Numbered from the stretch's first letter, positions 25,793 through 36,015 are shown. The stretch: DNA of 59,027 nt from an uncultured Bacilli bacterium (GCA_948629335.1 CAPHZB010000001.1:1-59027); one strand, 5' to 3'. Numbers and translations are program-made. Notes: a model not told the origin generated them from the letters alone.

Positions 25793-28216
25793 ATGTCTGA
25801 AGAAATAAAAATTTCATATGATGAAAAAAAAGTGATAGTATCTTCACAAGTTTTAGAGAAAATAAGATATTTAACTAGAAAAGATGACGTTTATTCTACA
25901 TCTAAAACACAAATGGGAACCGAAATGGATATTCACTTCTTTTATGAGAAAATAGAAAGCATTGTTCGAAAAAGTACAACAGATATGGATTATCTTCCAA
26001 GTAGGGATAATGAAATAGGCTATAATATGGAATTAATGAATACTTTATTACAGCAGTATAACGAATTGCTTCCTAAAGAAAAAAGGGAAACATCTTTAGA
26101 TTATTATATCAGTAGTGTTGATTCGAGCACATTAAATGTACTATTAGAAATTATTTATAGAATAAATATAGAACAAAATAACTTTTATTTAATGCGTGAC
26201 TTAATAAATGCAAAGAATGATTGTGTAGCAAATATGAAATATTTTGTTGATGATGCAGTGATTTTCCAATTTAGTATGGAATATGACAAAGCAATTCAAA
26301 CAAAAGATACGAAACGAATGCATGAAATGTTAGATTCTATTCAACAAGCTATTTTAAAGGAATGGGAGAAATATTTTGAGGATATAGATGCAATGACAGA
26401 TGACCATTTTGCATTTATTGGGCATAGTACAGATTCTACAAAATTTGATGAAAAATTCTGTAGTAATTATGTATCGGGCTCTTTATTTAATCAAGATTTG
26501 ACCGATACATATAGATTGGGATATGGATTTATATTAGCTCCTAAGAAAATAGTAGGGGCGAAAAGTCAGGATATGTCTGTTAATAACTATGTTCAAGATG
26601 AAGATGACTTGCTTTTTTATAGTGTTATAAAAAGAATTGATCACCCTCAAAGATTGATTGATGAGTGTTTAAAATTAAAACACGAAAATGTAGAAAATGG
26701 AGAGGATGGGAAGGTTTATAGTGAGATTATATTTAATGGATTTGATCCTATTGGTATTTTCTGTTTTACTGATGGATCCAAGTCATTAAATAGGAATTAT
26801 AGATGTGCACAAAAATTACAAGAAAGCTTTCCCCATCTAAAAATACGTAGTTTTGATATTATGAAAAGAAAACAAGGGCTAGACTTAGATAAAATGAAAT
26901 TAGCTTTGTTGAATAATTTACAACAACAATTTACCCAACATACATATATAATTAATGAAGAAATGCTTTCAAGATATGATTATTTCTTTGAAGAATATGA
27001 AAAAATGAAAGAAAAAAAACAATATGATGAAACAGAAATAGAAGCGCTATTTAAAGAGAATGATAAACTATTATCTATTTTTGATACTAATCCTGATGAT
27101 TTATTTAGTGGAATGTATGATGAGAAACAAATAAAGTATATATTAGGTAAAAATGTAAATTACAATATTGATTATATTTTAAGTGGTAAAGCGAGAGCGT
27201 TTGCTCTTAATAAACTGAAAGAATTGCATCCTTATAAAGATAAATTAGATTCTTTTTATGATGGTTTAAGTGAATTTGTTGAATTAATTTCTAGAATTGA
27301 TATTACTGATGAAATGATGGAAGAGATAAATAAAATGGAATCCATCAACTTTTATACAATTTCAAAAATAATCGCATCTAAAATGATAGCGTCTATACGT
27401 GATAAAGAGGAACAAATAAGGGGAGAATTCAATCATTTTCAAATTCAATATAATGAATTACTTAAAGAATTTCAAAAACGAACAAAAATGCAGGAACAAT
27501 ACGATTATTATTCAGTAATTGAATTAAATAAAGTTTATGCCGAAATGATAAAAGAGGATTATCAACAAGTTGGTAAAGATATAGATATTGTTATGTTTAA
27601 GGAGAAACAGTTACAAAATGAATTAGATGAGATAGAGAGCCAATTGAGTGTATTAAATAAAAAGCAAGAAGAAGTTATGGCTACCCTTTATGATAATGAC
27701 AAGGGACATGAAATGTGTAGACAAGCAATAGAAGAAATAAGTGCAAATGTGGCTGAACTTTCAAAACATTCATTTTTAAATTGGAAAAGATTACGTACTG
27801 AAAAAGATAAATTGAAAGTATTTGAGGAAAAAGCGGAATTACAAAGAAAAAAATTTGAAGTAGAAAAAGCAAATGAAATTCATTTGCTTGATGTAAAAAA
27901 ATCTGAATTGGATAGGAAGAAAAGTAATAGGAAGCAAGATTTACGTATTGTACAGGATCATAGAAATGCTCTTTATGAGCAATTAGAACGGTTAAAAACT
28001 AACATGAGGGAAAAATTTAGGTGTAATACAGTAAATGAAATTGATGTTTCTATAGTACAGGCAGAGGAATTTATGGAACAATATGATACTATGAATGCAT
28101 ATTATTTGAAACAAATAAAGGACAAATTAGAACAAATAAATCGTAAGATGATAAATAATCAGAATAATTTGGATCACCTTCAAGAGGAAAAAACAACTAT
28201 CTCAAGGATGATGTAG
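25793..28216 (+). CDS. Uncharacterised 808-aa coiled-coil protein
   Basis: The start is ATG 25793 with GGGAGG 6 bases upstream; an in-frame start 17 codons earlier lacks a site. I see no signal peptide or membrane segment. The N-terminal 200 residues are mixed; the region at about 200-400 resembles no family I know (MTDDHFAFIGHSTDSTKFDE, NGFDPIGIFCFTDG). From about 550 to the end the sequence is long heptad-rich coiled coil (EKQLQNELDEIESQLSVLNK, ERLKTNMREKFRC). It may be a structural or scaffolding protein. It has its own terminator. Confidence 0.75.
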   Translation: MSEEIKISYDEKKVIVSSQVLEKIRYLTRKDDVYSTSKTQMGTEMDIHFFYEKIESIVRKSTTDMDYLPSRDNEIGYNMELMNTLLQQYNELLPKEKRETSLDYYISSVDSSTLNVLLEIIYRINIEQNNFYLMRDLINAKNDCVANMKYFVDDAVIFQFSMEYDKAIQTKDTKRMHEMLDSIQQAILKEWEKYFEDIDAMTDDHFAFIGHSTDSTKFDEKFCSNYVSGSLFNQDLTDTYRLGYGFILAPKKIVGAKSQDMSVNNYVQDEDDLLFYSVIKRIDHPQRLIDECLKLKHENVENGEDGKVYSEIIFNGFDPIGIFCFTDGSKSLNRNYRCAQKLQESFPHLKIRSFDIMKRKQGLDLDKMKLALLNNLQQQFTQHTYIINEEMLSRYDYFFEEYEKMKEKKQYDETEIEALFKENDKLLSIFDTNPDDLFSGMYDEKQIKYILGKNVNYNIDYILSGKARAFALNKLKELHPYKDKLDSFYDGLSEFVELISRIDITDEMMEEINKMESINFYTISKIIASKMIASIRDKEEQIRGEFNHFQIQYNELLKEFQKRTKMQEQYDYYSVIELNKVYAEMIKEDYQQVGKDIDIVMFKEKQLQNELDEIESQLSVLNKKQEEVMATLYDNDKGHEMCRQAIEEISANVAELSKHSFLNWKRLRTEKDKLKVFEEKAELQRKKFEVEKANEIHLLDVKKSELDRKKSNRKQDLRIVQDHRNALYEQLERLKTNMREKFRCNTVNEIDVSIVQAEEFMEQYDTMNAYYLKQIKDKLEQINRKMINNQNNLDHLQEEKTTISRMM

Positions 28217-28355
28217 AAGAGCCACTAATGGATAAGATATTTTGGTTATGGTTTATTAACAACGTTTGTAGGTCGCTTTTCTTGTTCTAATAAAAAATAA
28301 TTCTATTAAAATAGAAAAGGAGTAGGAGAAAAACGTAGAAATATGTAATAAAAAG

Positions 28356-28379
28356 TAGAAGAAATCTTCTATTTTTTTT
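28356..28379 (+). terminator. Terminator
   Basis: Perfect 7-bp stem TAGAAGA / TCTTCTA with loop AA and a run of eight T, about 140 bp after the coiled-coil gene and 35 bp before the carboxypeptidase start. Confidence 0.7.
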
Positions 28380-28413
28380 GTCGAAACATAAATATTAGTA
28401 GGAGAGGTGAGTT

Positions 28414-29601
28414 ATGAAAAAGATAGGTCAGTTATTTTTTGTAATATCTATATTTCTATTTCCATTTACAGTTTTAGCAAGTGATACGTATGTTTCAAAG
28501 GAAGTAAATAGTACTGTTGATTTAGCGCCTAACGCAAAAAGTGCCATTTTAATGGATGTTGCAACAGGAGAGATTTTGTATGAAAAAAATAGCCATGAGA
28601 AATTAGCTCCCGCTAGTATGACTAAAATGATGAGTATGCTTCTTATTTTAGAACATATTGAATCAGGAGCAATGAAATGGGACGATATGATTACAGTTTC
28701 TGCCAATGCATCTAGTATGGGAGGAAGTCAGATTCTCTTAGAAACTGGAGAACAAATGAGTGTAGAAGATTTATTTAAGGGAGTGTCTGTTGCTAGTGGA
28801 AATGATGCTGTTGTGGCTTTAGCAGAGGCAGTTGCTGGAAATGTTGAATCATTTGTAGAAATGATGAATAAAAAGGTAAAAGAATTAGGCTTAAAAGATA
28901 CTGTGTTTAAAAATCCACATGGTTTAGATGATGCAAACCATTATTCAACTGCTTATGATATGGCAATGATTGGTAGAGAACTTGTAAAACATGAAAAAGT
29001 TTTAGAATTCACATCCATATATGAAGACTATTTACGAAAAGGAACAGAAAGAGAATTTTGGCTTGTAAATACAAATCGATTAGTTAAATTTAATCCAAAT
29101 GTTGATGGATTAAAGACAGGATATACAGAAGGGGCAGGGTATTGTTTAACGGCTACAGCTAAAAAAAATAATATGCGTCTTTTAACGACAGTTATGGGTG
29201 AAGAAAGTGTTGCAACAAGAACAAATGAAGTTACAGCCTTACTTGATTATGGTTATGCGAATTATAAACTCGATACACTCCTTACTAAGGATACTGTGGT
29301 TGATACCATTTTCCCTGATAAAGCAAAACAAGAAAGTGCTTCTATTATGCCTATTAAAGAAGTAACTAAATTAAGTAAAAAGACACAAAAAATTGGAAAT
29401 ATTACCTATGATGTCCATTTAAATGATATAAAAATCCCAATAAAAAAAGGCGATATTGTAGGAAATATGGATATTTTAGAAGACGGAAAAATAGTAGGTA
29501 AAGTAGATGTAACAGTTTCAGAAAATATTGATAAAATTAATTTTATAGGACTTTTTTCAAGATACTTTTCTGATATTGTAACTGGAAATTTAACTTTATA
29601 A
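28414..29601 (+). CDS. D-alanyl-D-alanine carboxypeptidase (DacF/PBP5-like)
   Basis: 395 aa with a signal peptide (residues 1-22, ending FTVLAS). Penicillin-binding motifs are all present: SMTK (nucleophile Ser67 region), SGND as the SxN motif, and KTG in DGLKTGYTEGAGYC. A C-terminal PBP5_C-like domain and an amphipathic end follow (INFIGLFSRYFSDIV). It trims the terminal D-Ala from peptidoglycan stem peptides at the outer face of the membrane. DacF is a sporulation-linked member in Bacillus; whether this is the vegetative or sporulation enzyme is not decided. Confidence 0.92.
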   Translation: MKKIGQLFFVISIFLFPFTVLASDTYVSKEVNSTVDLAPNAKSAILMDVATGEILYEKNSHEKLAPASMTKMMSMLLILEHIESGAMKWDDMITVSANASSMGGSQILLETGEQMSVEDLFKGVSVASGNDAVVALAEAVAGNVESFVEMMNKKVKELGLKDTVFKNPHGLDDANHYSTAYDMAMIGRELVKHEKVLEFTSIYEDYLRKGTEREFWLVNTNRLVKFNPNVDGLKTGYTEGAGYCLTATAKKNNMRLLTTVMGEESVATRTNEVTALLDYGYANYKLDTLLTKDTVVDTIFPDKAKQESASIMPIKEVTKLSKKTQKIGNITYDVHLNDIKIPIKKGDIVGNMDILEDGKIVGKVDVTVSENIDKINFIGLFSRYFSDIVTGNLTL

Positions 29602-29628
29602 AAAAGAATTCATAGTAGAATTCTTTTT
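29601..29628 (+). terminator. Terminator of the carboxypeptidase gene
   Basis: Perfect stem AAAGAATTC / GAATTCTTT with loop ATAGTA and T-run, directly after the stop codon. Confidence 0.85.
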
Positions 29629-29833
29629 CTATATATAGTAGTTCATTTTCTTCTATGAAATGAACTATGTATTCATAAATTATTTAATAAAAGCCCACAC
29701 AAATTATCTTTACCAAATTTTTTACTTTTTTCCATTTTTTATATACCTATATGTTTCTTAGAATAAGTTTCTATGTTTTCATCTATCCAAATCTGTGTGT
29801 AAATGGTTAGATTTGAAAATTATCATCAAAAAT

Positions 29834-29866
29834 AAAAACGCTTCTTATGAGAATAATAGCGTTTTT
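29834..29866 (-). terminator. Terminator of the peptide deformylase gene
   Basis: Stem AAAAACGCT / AGCGTTTTT with T-run on both strands, 26 bp beyond the def stop; it is probably bidirectional. Confidence 0.75.
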
Positions 29867-29892
29867 GTCCAATGAATATTCTAAAAGGCAAA

Positions 29893-30441
29893 CTATATTA
29901 AGCGGATCTCATATTCATTAAAGAATGGTTTTTTCTTATTGATTCTGTCGTAAAACAAAATTCCATTTAAGTGGTCAATTTCATGTTGAAAAGCGATAGA
30001 TAATTCTTCCCGTGCTCGAATACGTATAGGATTTCCTTCTATGTCAAATCCCGTTACTGTAACACGGGCAAATCTAGGAACATGCCCATCCACATCTCGA
30101 TTGACACTTAAGCATCCTTCTCCAGCATCAGCAGCAATCATTTCCTTTGATGTACTTACAATCTCTGGATTAATAACAACATAGTTATTAAATTTTCCCT
30201 TCTCATATTCGTCAACAATCACAATAATTCTCTTTAATAGTCCAAGTTGAGGGAAAGCTAAACCTGTTCCAGGTCTTAAATCATACATTTTTTCATATTT
30301 CTCAATTTGACTATATGTTAAATGAGTAATCATCTGTTCGATTAAATCTTTATCTTCTTTAGAAAGAGGAAAAGAAACTTCTACACTTTTCTGACGCAAT
30401 TTTTTATCTTTTTCATCTAAAATATCTAATTTTTTAAACAT
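29893..30441 (-). CDS. def: Peptide deformylase
   Basis: 182 aa. The three metal-binding motifs are readable: TGLAFPQLG (motif 1, with Phe-Pro instead of the usual Ala-Ala), EGCLSV with the metal-ligand Cys, and the HExxH motif QHEIDHLNGILFYD. It removes the formyl group from nascent proteins. The length and the insertion around residue 60 fit type 2 deformylases of Bacillota. Monocistronic. Confidence 0.95.
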   Translation of the reverse strand: MFKKLDILDEKDKKLRQKSVEVSFPLSKEDKDLIEQMITHLTYSQIEKYEKMYDLRPGTGLAFPQLGLLKRIIVIVDEYEKGKFNNYVVINPEIVSTSKEMIAADAGEGCLSVNRDVDGHVPRFARVTVTGFDIEGNPIRIRAREELSIAFQHEIDHLNGILFYDRINKKKPFFNEYEIRLI

Positions 30442-30647
30442 ATATTCATCTCACATTTCATGTGTATTATAACACATTTTCCACATTTGTAACAGAGTTT
30501 TCCTTTTTATGTATGAATTAATGGGAAAATTATTTGTTTTAGAAGCGACAGAATATTTTATGCAGTTGCATAAAAATCATGAGAAATACATCAAAATTTC
30601 ACAAATCTTTCAAGTTTAAAAAGTATACTTTAAGCGAGGTGGTAGAA

Positions 30648-31730
30648 GTGAAGTGTAAAAAATGTGGCAAAAAAATCACGCATAAAGATTCCTATTGTGG
30701 AGAATGTGGAGAAGAAATTAACCAAAAAGAATATAGGGAAAAACAAAGAAAAAAGATAATCAAATCAATTATCATTGTAGGTATTGTTTGTATCTTTCTA
30801 ACCTGTTTAAGTATGGTAACTTTACATGTAAATTCTCCTAGATATATAGCCTTAAAATATTTTAATACAGTAGCATCTTCTGATACGGATAAGATTTATA
30901 ATTATATTAAGGGGAAAGAATCGTTATTTGTTAGTGAAAATATTCTAAAAGAAAAAGATAGTTTACAAAAAAATATAGAAGATGTTTCAATTACTAGAAT
31001 TTATGAAAATCAGAATAAAACTTATGTCGAATTTTCATATACATTGAATGGAAAGAATACAATATCGTATGTGGAATTAAAAAAGAAAAAGATTTTTAAT
31101 ATTCTAGATACATATGAAGTTATAAGTGGAAAGGTGTCATCAAATATAGAATTTGTGGTACCTAAAAATAGTACAGTAACGATTGATGAAAAAGATATTT
31201 CTTCTTATTTACAAAAAGATAAAACGAGCCAGTATGATACCTATTATATAAAAGATATGATAAAAGGAGATTATACAATTGAAGTCACTTTTGCAAATGG
31301 TTTAAAGATAAAAAAAGATATTTCAGTAGAAGATGGTAGAACTTATAAAATAATAGATGTGTGCCTTACAAAGGAACAGGAAAAACAAATAGAAACTAAA
31401 AGCATTACTTCTTTGAATCTCCTTTCTGAAGCTGCTTTGACGAATAAGGATTACAGTGCAATTTCATCTTCATTTCAACAAGATATAGGCATCTTATATA
31501 AAAGTATCAAAAGAAACATTACAAATAAGGAGATAACAGCTTTAAAATATACAGATTGTGAAATCAAAGATACATATATCAATCATGATGGAAATGTAGA
31601 AGTCTCTTTACTTGTTGATTATTCTTATACATATAAGAGTGAAGTAGAAGGAACAAAAACAAAAGAAACATCTCATTTTATAACGTTAACATACGTTTAT
31701 CAAAATGATACATTTCTGTTAACTAACTGA
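30648..31730 (+). CDS. Zinc-ribbon membrane protein, TcaA/YvbJ-like (first of three)
   Basis: 360 aa from GTG 30648, chosen because GAGGTGG lies 5 bases upstream and the zinc ribbon then begins at once (KCKKCGKK, CGECGEE). A single membrane helix follows near residues 38-60 (IIKSIIIVGIVCIFLTCLSM). The outer part has repeats of the TcaA type: SPRYIALKYFNTVASSDTDK near residue 65, then beta-rich domains. Such proteins are thought to sense envelope or cell wall stress; function here is not known. A similar gene follows after 86 bp. Confidence 0.75.
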   Translation: MKCKKCGKKITHKDSYCGECGEEINQKEYREKQRKKIIKSIIIVGIVCIFLTCLSMVTLHVNSPRYIALKYFNTVASSDTDKIYNYIKGKESLFVSENILKEKDSLQKNIEDVSITRIYENQNKTYVEFSYTLNGKNTISYVELKKKKIFNILDTYEVISGKVSSNIEFVVPKNSTVTIDEKDISSYLQKDKTSQYDTYYIKDMIKGDYTIEVTFANGLKIKKDISVEDGRTYKIIDVCLTKEQEKQIETKSITSLNLLSEAALTNKDYSAISSSFQQDIGILYKSIKRNITNKEITALKYTDCEIKDTYINHDGNVEVSLLVDYSYTYKSEVEGTKTKETSHFITLTYVYQNDTFLLTN

Positions 31731-31816
31731 ATGATACTATTCCACATAGCAAAAATCATTTATTCTTGACAAAAAACAACAAAGATTATACTCTTATATA
31801 AGAGAGGAGTGGAATT

Positions 31817-33091
31817 ATGTATTGTAGTGTGTGTGGTGCAGAATGTAAAAAGGAAGATGCATTTTGTGGAGAATGTGGCGCGAAATTAGAGAAAAAAGAA
31901 GAAAATAAATCACAAAAGATAGAAAAAACAAATATAAAAGAAACAAGAACAAAAGAAAAAAATACCATAACAAAGAAAAATAAAGTTATGATTGTAAGTA
32001 TTCTTATAGCACTTGTTCTATTATTTGGGGGATACCAAGTAGGAAGACATATATATTCTCCTAAGACAGTTGCAGATCGATATATTAAAGCAATTCAAAA
32101 TGGAGATGCTGATGCACTTTATAAATATTTAGGAATAGAAGAAGATGATCATACATTTGTTACAAAAAAGATATTTAAAGAATTAACAGATGATGAAACA
32201 AAGAGTAAAACGATTGAAAACTATAAAATTACAGATGTAACTTATAGTAGTGGAAACTTAAGTGCGACAGTTTCCTTTAAATATACATCGAAAGGTAGTG
32301 CTTCTGAATCTACAGGGCAAGTTTATTTAACAAAGAAAAGTAAAAAGAACTTATTCATTTTCGATAATTGGAAAGTTAGTAATTCGAATGAAACAACTGT
32401 AGTAAAAGATTTTATTTTAAAAGTTCCAACAGGTTCAAAAGTAACTTATGCTGGAGTTAATGTAGAAGATAAGTATTTAGAAAAGAATAAAGATGATTCA
32501 AAAATAGAAGCTAGTTATGATGTATATGTACTTCCTCAGGTGTTTGCTGTAAAAACGAAAGTCACAGCTATTTTGTCGAACGGGATTACGATAGAAGAAG
32601 ACGTAACTCCCTCAAATTATCATACAAATGCTACATTGACTCTTTCTAGGGATAATGTAAGTAACGAGGTTCAAAAAAACTTAAATGCAAGTGCAAAAGA
32701 AATTTTAACTACCATATATAATGCAGCAATTGAAAAAAAATCTTTTGAAGAAATTAAGAAAAATTTTGAGAATAAAGATGTAGATTTAGAAAAACTAGAA
32801 AAGAGTTATCAAGAGTTTGTATCTTCGCTATCCTCTGAATCGAATCAGTTAACAAAGATAGAATTTCAGGATAGTTCTATATATAGTTTGGGAATGGATG
32901 GAGAAAATTTAAAAATTCGTTTTAAATTAAAATACGATTATACAGTAAAATATAATTCGTACTTTAGTAATGAAGAACAAACACATAATGATTCTGCAAG
33001 TAGTTATATAACCCTTATATTGGGAATAAAGGAAAATAGTTACTATTTGGTTGATTTTGAAAATATAGTAACGTATTTTTCAAGATATTAA
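31817..33091 (+). CDS. Zinc-ribbon membrane protein, TcaA/YvbJ-like (second)
   Basis: 424 aa with the same plan as its neighbour: zinc ribbon (CSVCGAECKKEDAFCGECGA), Lys/Glu-rich linker, one membrane helix (about 55-75, VMIVSILIALVLLFGGYQVG), then SPKTVADRYIKAIQNGDADA and an extracytoplasmic part with probable repeated domains. AGAGAGGAGTGG precedes the start. It shares about a third of its residues in the core region with the previous protein by eye, so the two probably arose by duplication. Confidence 0.75.
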   Translation: MYCSVCGAECKKEDAFCGECGAKLEKKEENKSQKIEKTNIKETRTKEKNTITKKNKVMIVSILIALVLLFGGYQVGRHIYSPKTVADRYIKAIQNGDADALYKYLGIEEDDHTFVTKKIFKELTDDETKSKTIENYKITDVTYSSGNLSATVSFKYTSKGSASESTGQVYLTKKSKKNLFIFDNWKVSNSNETTVVKDFILKVPTGSKVTYAGVNVEDKYLEKNKDDSKIEASYDVYVLPQVFAVKTKVTAILSNGITIEEDVTPSNYHTNATLTLSRDNVSNEVQKNLNASAKEILTTIYNAAIEKKSFEEIKKNFENKDVDLEKLEKSYQEFVSSLSSESNQLTKIEFQDSSIYSLGMDGENLKIRFKLKYDYTVKYNSYFSNEEQTHNDSASSYITLILGIKENSYYLVDFENIVTYFSRY

Positions 33092-33102
33092 AAGGAGCGT
33101 GC

Positions 33103-33849
33103 TTGAAAATGGCAAAATTTTGTACAAAATGTGGAAAAAAGTTAGAAGAAGGGAAACCTTGTGATTGTGAAAAAGAAAAAAAGATAGAGAAGGAAAAAGA
33201 GATAGAAGAACAAAAGGAAAGAACAAATGAAAAATTTGATATACAGTCTTATGTAAATACATATATAGAAATTCTAAAGAATATTTTTACAAAACCAGTG
33301 GATACAGTAAAAAAATTTGCGACTGAAGAAAACTTTATTTTAGGATTAATAGCAATTTTAATTAATAGCTTAATATCAGGTGTATTTGTATACTGTTTTA
33401 CGAAGGAAGCACTTAATTCTGTAACATCTGGTATGGGTATGTATGGTCTAGCACTTGGCTTAGGTGTAGAAATTCCATTTTTACAAGTAGTTATTTATGG
33501 AACCGTTTTTATGGTAGCTAGTTTCTTAATGACATCTTTGATGATTTTTGTTTTCACAGGGTCATTATTTAAGGACGATATGAATTTTAAAAGAGCAACT
33601 GCATTAGTAGGCACTTGTTCTGTGTTTACAACAGTTACTACACTCGCATGTATAGTGCTTGCACTTATTTCTATTGAACTTGCTAGTTATGTATTACTCA
33701 TTGCTGGAATTCTATACTTTACACATTTATACCAAGGTATGGTAGAAATAACAACATTTGATAGAAATAAACTTGCTTATGTATTTACAGGTGTAATTGC
33801 AATAACTGTGTTTGTTGTATTCTATATCTTACCAAAAATATTATTTTAA
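33103..33849 (+). CDS. Zinc-ribbon protein with Yip1-like membrane domain (third)
   Basis: About 248 aa. Start is TTG 33103 (AAAGGAG 5 bases upstream) or ATG 33109. The ribbon is short (CTKCGKKLEEGKPCDCE), followed by a charged coiled segment. A multi-pass domain with about five hydrophobic helices follows from about residue 80 (FILGLIAILINSLISGVFVY and others), similar to YIP1-family proteins. It begins 11 bp after the second zinc-ribbon gene, so both form an operon and may act together in the envelope. Confidence 0.7.
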   Translation: MKMAKFCTKCGKKLEEGKPCDCEKEKKIEKEKEIEEQKERTNEKFDIQSYVNTYIEILKNIFTKPVDTVKKFATEENFILGLIAILINSLISGVFVYCFTKEALNSVTSGMGMYGLALGLGVEIPFLQVVIYGTVFMVASFLMTSLMIFVFTGSLFKDDMNFKRATALVGTCSVFTTVTTLACIVLALISIELASYVLLIAGILYFTHLYQGMVEITTFDRNKLAYVFTGVIAITVFVVFYILPKILF

Positions 33850-34029
33850 AGAGAATGTAAAGACGTTTACATATGTAACACTTTCGTTTATACAGAACTA
33901 GGATAAGTTACCTAGTTTTTTGTTCTGTAATCATTTAAAATAGATTTTTTCTTTTCTTCTATTTCTTTTGCATGTATAATAGAGGTGTAAATGAAAAGAA
34001 AGTGTATGTTATAGTAGGAGTAGTGAAAC

Positions 34030-34521
34030 ATGGAAAGAATTGATAAAATAAATTACTATCTTGATTTAGCGGAGACTGTATTAGAAAGAAGTACTTGTAT
34101 TCGTAGTAAGTATGGAGCTGTCATTGTTAAAAATGATGAAATTATAGCAACTGGCTATAATGGGGCACCACGTGGTAGGAAAAACTGTTGTGAACTGGGA
34201 AGATGTATTCGAGAAGAATTAAATATCCCAAGAGGAGAAAGATATGAATTATGTCGAAGTGTTCATGCAGAACAAAACGCGATTATTAGTGCTGAAAGGA
34301 CAAAGATGATTGGTTCCACTTTATATTTAGTGGGAAAGAAAAGTCAACAAAATGATTTATATGTCATCAAGCCTAATCCGTGTTCTTTGTGCAAAAGAAT
34401 GATTATCAATGCAGGAATTAAAGATATTTATATTCGGGATAGCAAGGAAGAATATCGACATATTGATGTGCATACATATATAGAAAATGATGAATCCTTA
34501 GAAGGAATTTCAGGTTATTAG
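34030..34521 (+). CDS. dCMP/deoxycytidylate deaminase family protein (ComEB-like)
   Basis: 163 aa cytidine deaminase fold. Zinc ligands and catalytic Glu are in HAEQNAII near residue 79 and PNPCSLCKRMI near 115; YGAVIVKNDEIIATGYNGAP is the substrate-side motif. It converts dCMP to dUMP for thymidylate synthesis; the name ComEB comes from the Bacillus competence operon, but no competence genes are beside it. Length and motifs are normal. Confidence 0.93.
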   Translation: MERIDKINYYLDLAETVLERSTCIRSKYGAVIVKNDEIIATGYNGAPRGRKNCCELGRCIREELNIPRGERYELCRSVHAEQNAIISAERTKMIGSTLYLVGKKSQQNDLYVIKPNPCSLCKRMIINAGIKDIYIRDSKEEYRHIDVHTYIENDESLEGISGY

Positions 34522-34545
34522 AATTGTTAAGAAGAAGGTGGATGG

Positions 34546-36015
34546 ATGAATTTATCGAAAACAAAATATTGTAGGGGAGTTCAATGTAAAAAGATGCTTT
34601 GGCTAGATACATATAGGCCAGAAGAAGCCATGCAAACAAGTGATGAGGCTGTTTTAGAAAATGGAACAGAAGTGGGAGAACTTGCAAAAGGATTATTTGG
34701 TCCTTATCAAGATGTTCCTTTTTCAGAAGATTTAAAGCAAATGGTTCAGAAAACAAAGGAATTATTATCACATAAAAATATTATCATTACAGAAGCTTCT
34801 TTTCAATTTGAAAATCTATTTTGCAGTGTGGATATTTTAAAAAAGAAGGAAGATACAATAGAAATATATGAAGTAAAAAGTTCAACAGAAGTAAAAGACA
34901 TTTATGTTCATGATATTTCGTATCAATATTATCTATTAAAAAAATTGGGGTATTCAATTACAAAAGCTTCTATTGTTTACATAAACCCTTTTTATGAGAG
35001 AAAGGGAAAACTTGATTTAAAAAAGTTATTTGTTATTCATGATGTTACTAAGGTGGTAGAAGAAAATAGAAAACAAGTGGAGAAAAATATATCTCTTATG
35101 GAAGAATGTATAAAAAATCAAGAGATAAAGGATAATATAGATCTTCATTGCTTTAAGCCATACCCATGTCCTTATTTTTCTTATTGTACAAAACATCTAG
35201 GAAAGAATAATATATTTGAATTAAAAAGAATGCCAAAGAAACAAATGATTGAACTTTATAAAAAGGGAGTAACTACTTTTGAACAATTGAAAACAAGTGA
35301 TATAAAGGAAGTGTATAAAAGGCAAATTCTGTATGCGTTAGAAGATCATTCTCTACATATTGATGTAGAAAAAATAAAACAGTTTTTGTCTACATTTCAT
35401 GAACCTCTTTACTTTTTAGATTTTGAGACATTTCAAGAATCTATCCCAAAATATGATTATACAAGACCCTATATGCAAATTCCATTTCAATATTCCCTAC
35501 ATTATATCGAAAATGGAGAATTAAAACATAAGGAATTTCTTAGTAATCCTACTATAGATCCAAGAAGAGAGATTGCTTTAAAACTGGTAGAGGATATTCC
35601 TAAAGACGCTTGTGTTGTTGCTTATAATATGATGTTTGAAAAAATGATTATTAAACATTTAAGCGAATTATATCCTGATTTGAAAGAACATTTATTGTGT
35701 ATTCATGCAAATATGAAAGATTTAATGATACCCTTTAAAGAAGGATATTATTATACGAAAGCCATGCAAGGTTCTTACTCAATTAAATATGTCCTTCCTG
35801 CTTTATTTCCAGAAGAGAAGGACCTTGATTATCATAATTTAGATACAGTTCATAATGGAAAAGAAGCAATGACTTTATTTAAGGAAATTATAGATAAGGA
35901 TGAAGAGGAAACAAGGCATATTCGTGAATCCTTACTTGCTTATTGCAAATTAGATACATACGCTATGGTAAAAATATGGAATAAATTAAATGAAATTTGC
36001 ACGGAAGAAAACTAA
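34546..36015 (+). CDS. DUF2779 protein: Cas4/RecB-like nuclease plus DnaQ-like exonuclease
   Basis: 489 aa. The N-terminal part looks like a PD-(D/E)xK domain of the Cas4/RecB group: a Cys near the start (KYCRGVQC), acid residues in SVDILKK, the ExK in EIYEVKSST, and three more Cys in CFKPYPCPYFSYC that could complete an iron-sulphur cluster. The C-terminal DUF2779 part has DnaQ-like residues, LYFLDFETFQES, VVAYNMMFEKMI and LLAYCKLDTYAM. Together this suggests a DNA-processing nuclease. The biological role is unknown; no CRISPR is present. The start follows AGAAGGTGGATGG. Confidence 0.8.
   Translation: MNLSKTKYCRGVQCKKMLWLDTYRPEEAMQTSDEAVLENGTEVGELAKGLFGPYQDVPFSEDLKQMVQKTKELLSHKNIIITEASFQFENLFCSVDILKKKEDTIEIYEVKSSTEVKDIYVHDISYQYYLLKKLGYSITKASIVYINPFYERKGKLDLKKLFVIHDVTKVVEENRKQVEKNISLMEECIKNQEIKDNIDLHCFKPYPCPYFSYCTKHLGKNNIFELKRMPKKQMIELYKKGVTTFEQLKTSDIKEVYKRQILYALEDHSLHIDVEKIKQFLSTFHEPLYFLDFETFQESIPKYDYTRPYMQIPFQYSLHYIENGELKHKEFLSNPTIDPRREIALKLVEDIPKDACVVAYNMMFEKMIIKHLSELYPDLKEHLLCIHANMKDLMIPFKEGYYYTKAMQGSYSIKYVLPALFPEEKDLDYHNLDTVHNGKEAMTLFKEIIDKDEEETRHIRESLLAYCKLDTYAMVKIWNKLNEICTEEN

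Noticed and set aside
28428..28706. Minus-strand open frames inside dacF-like, infB and other long genes
   Set aside because: They are frame shadows of well-supported genes with no ribosome sites.
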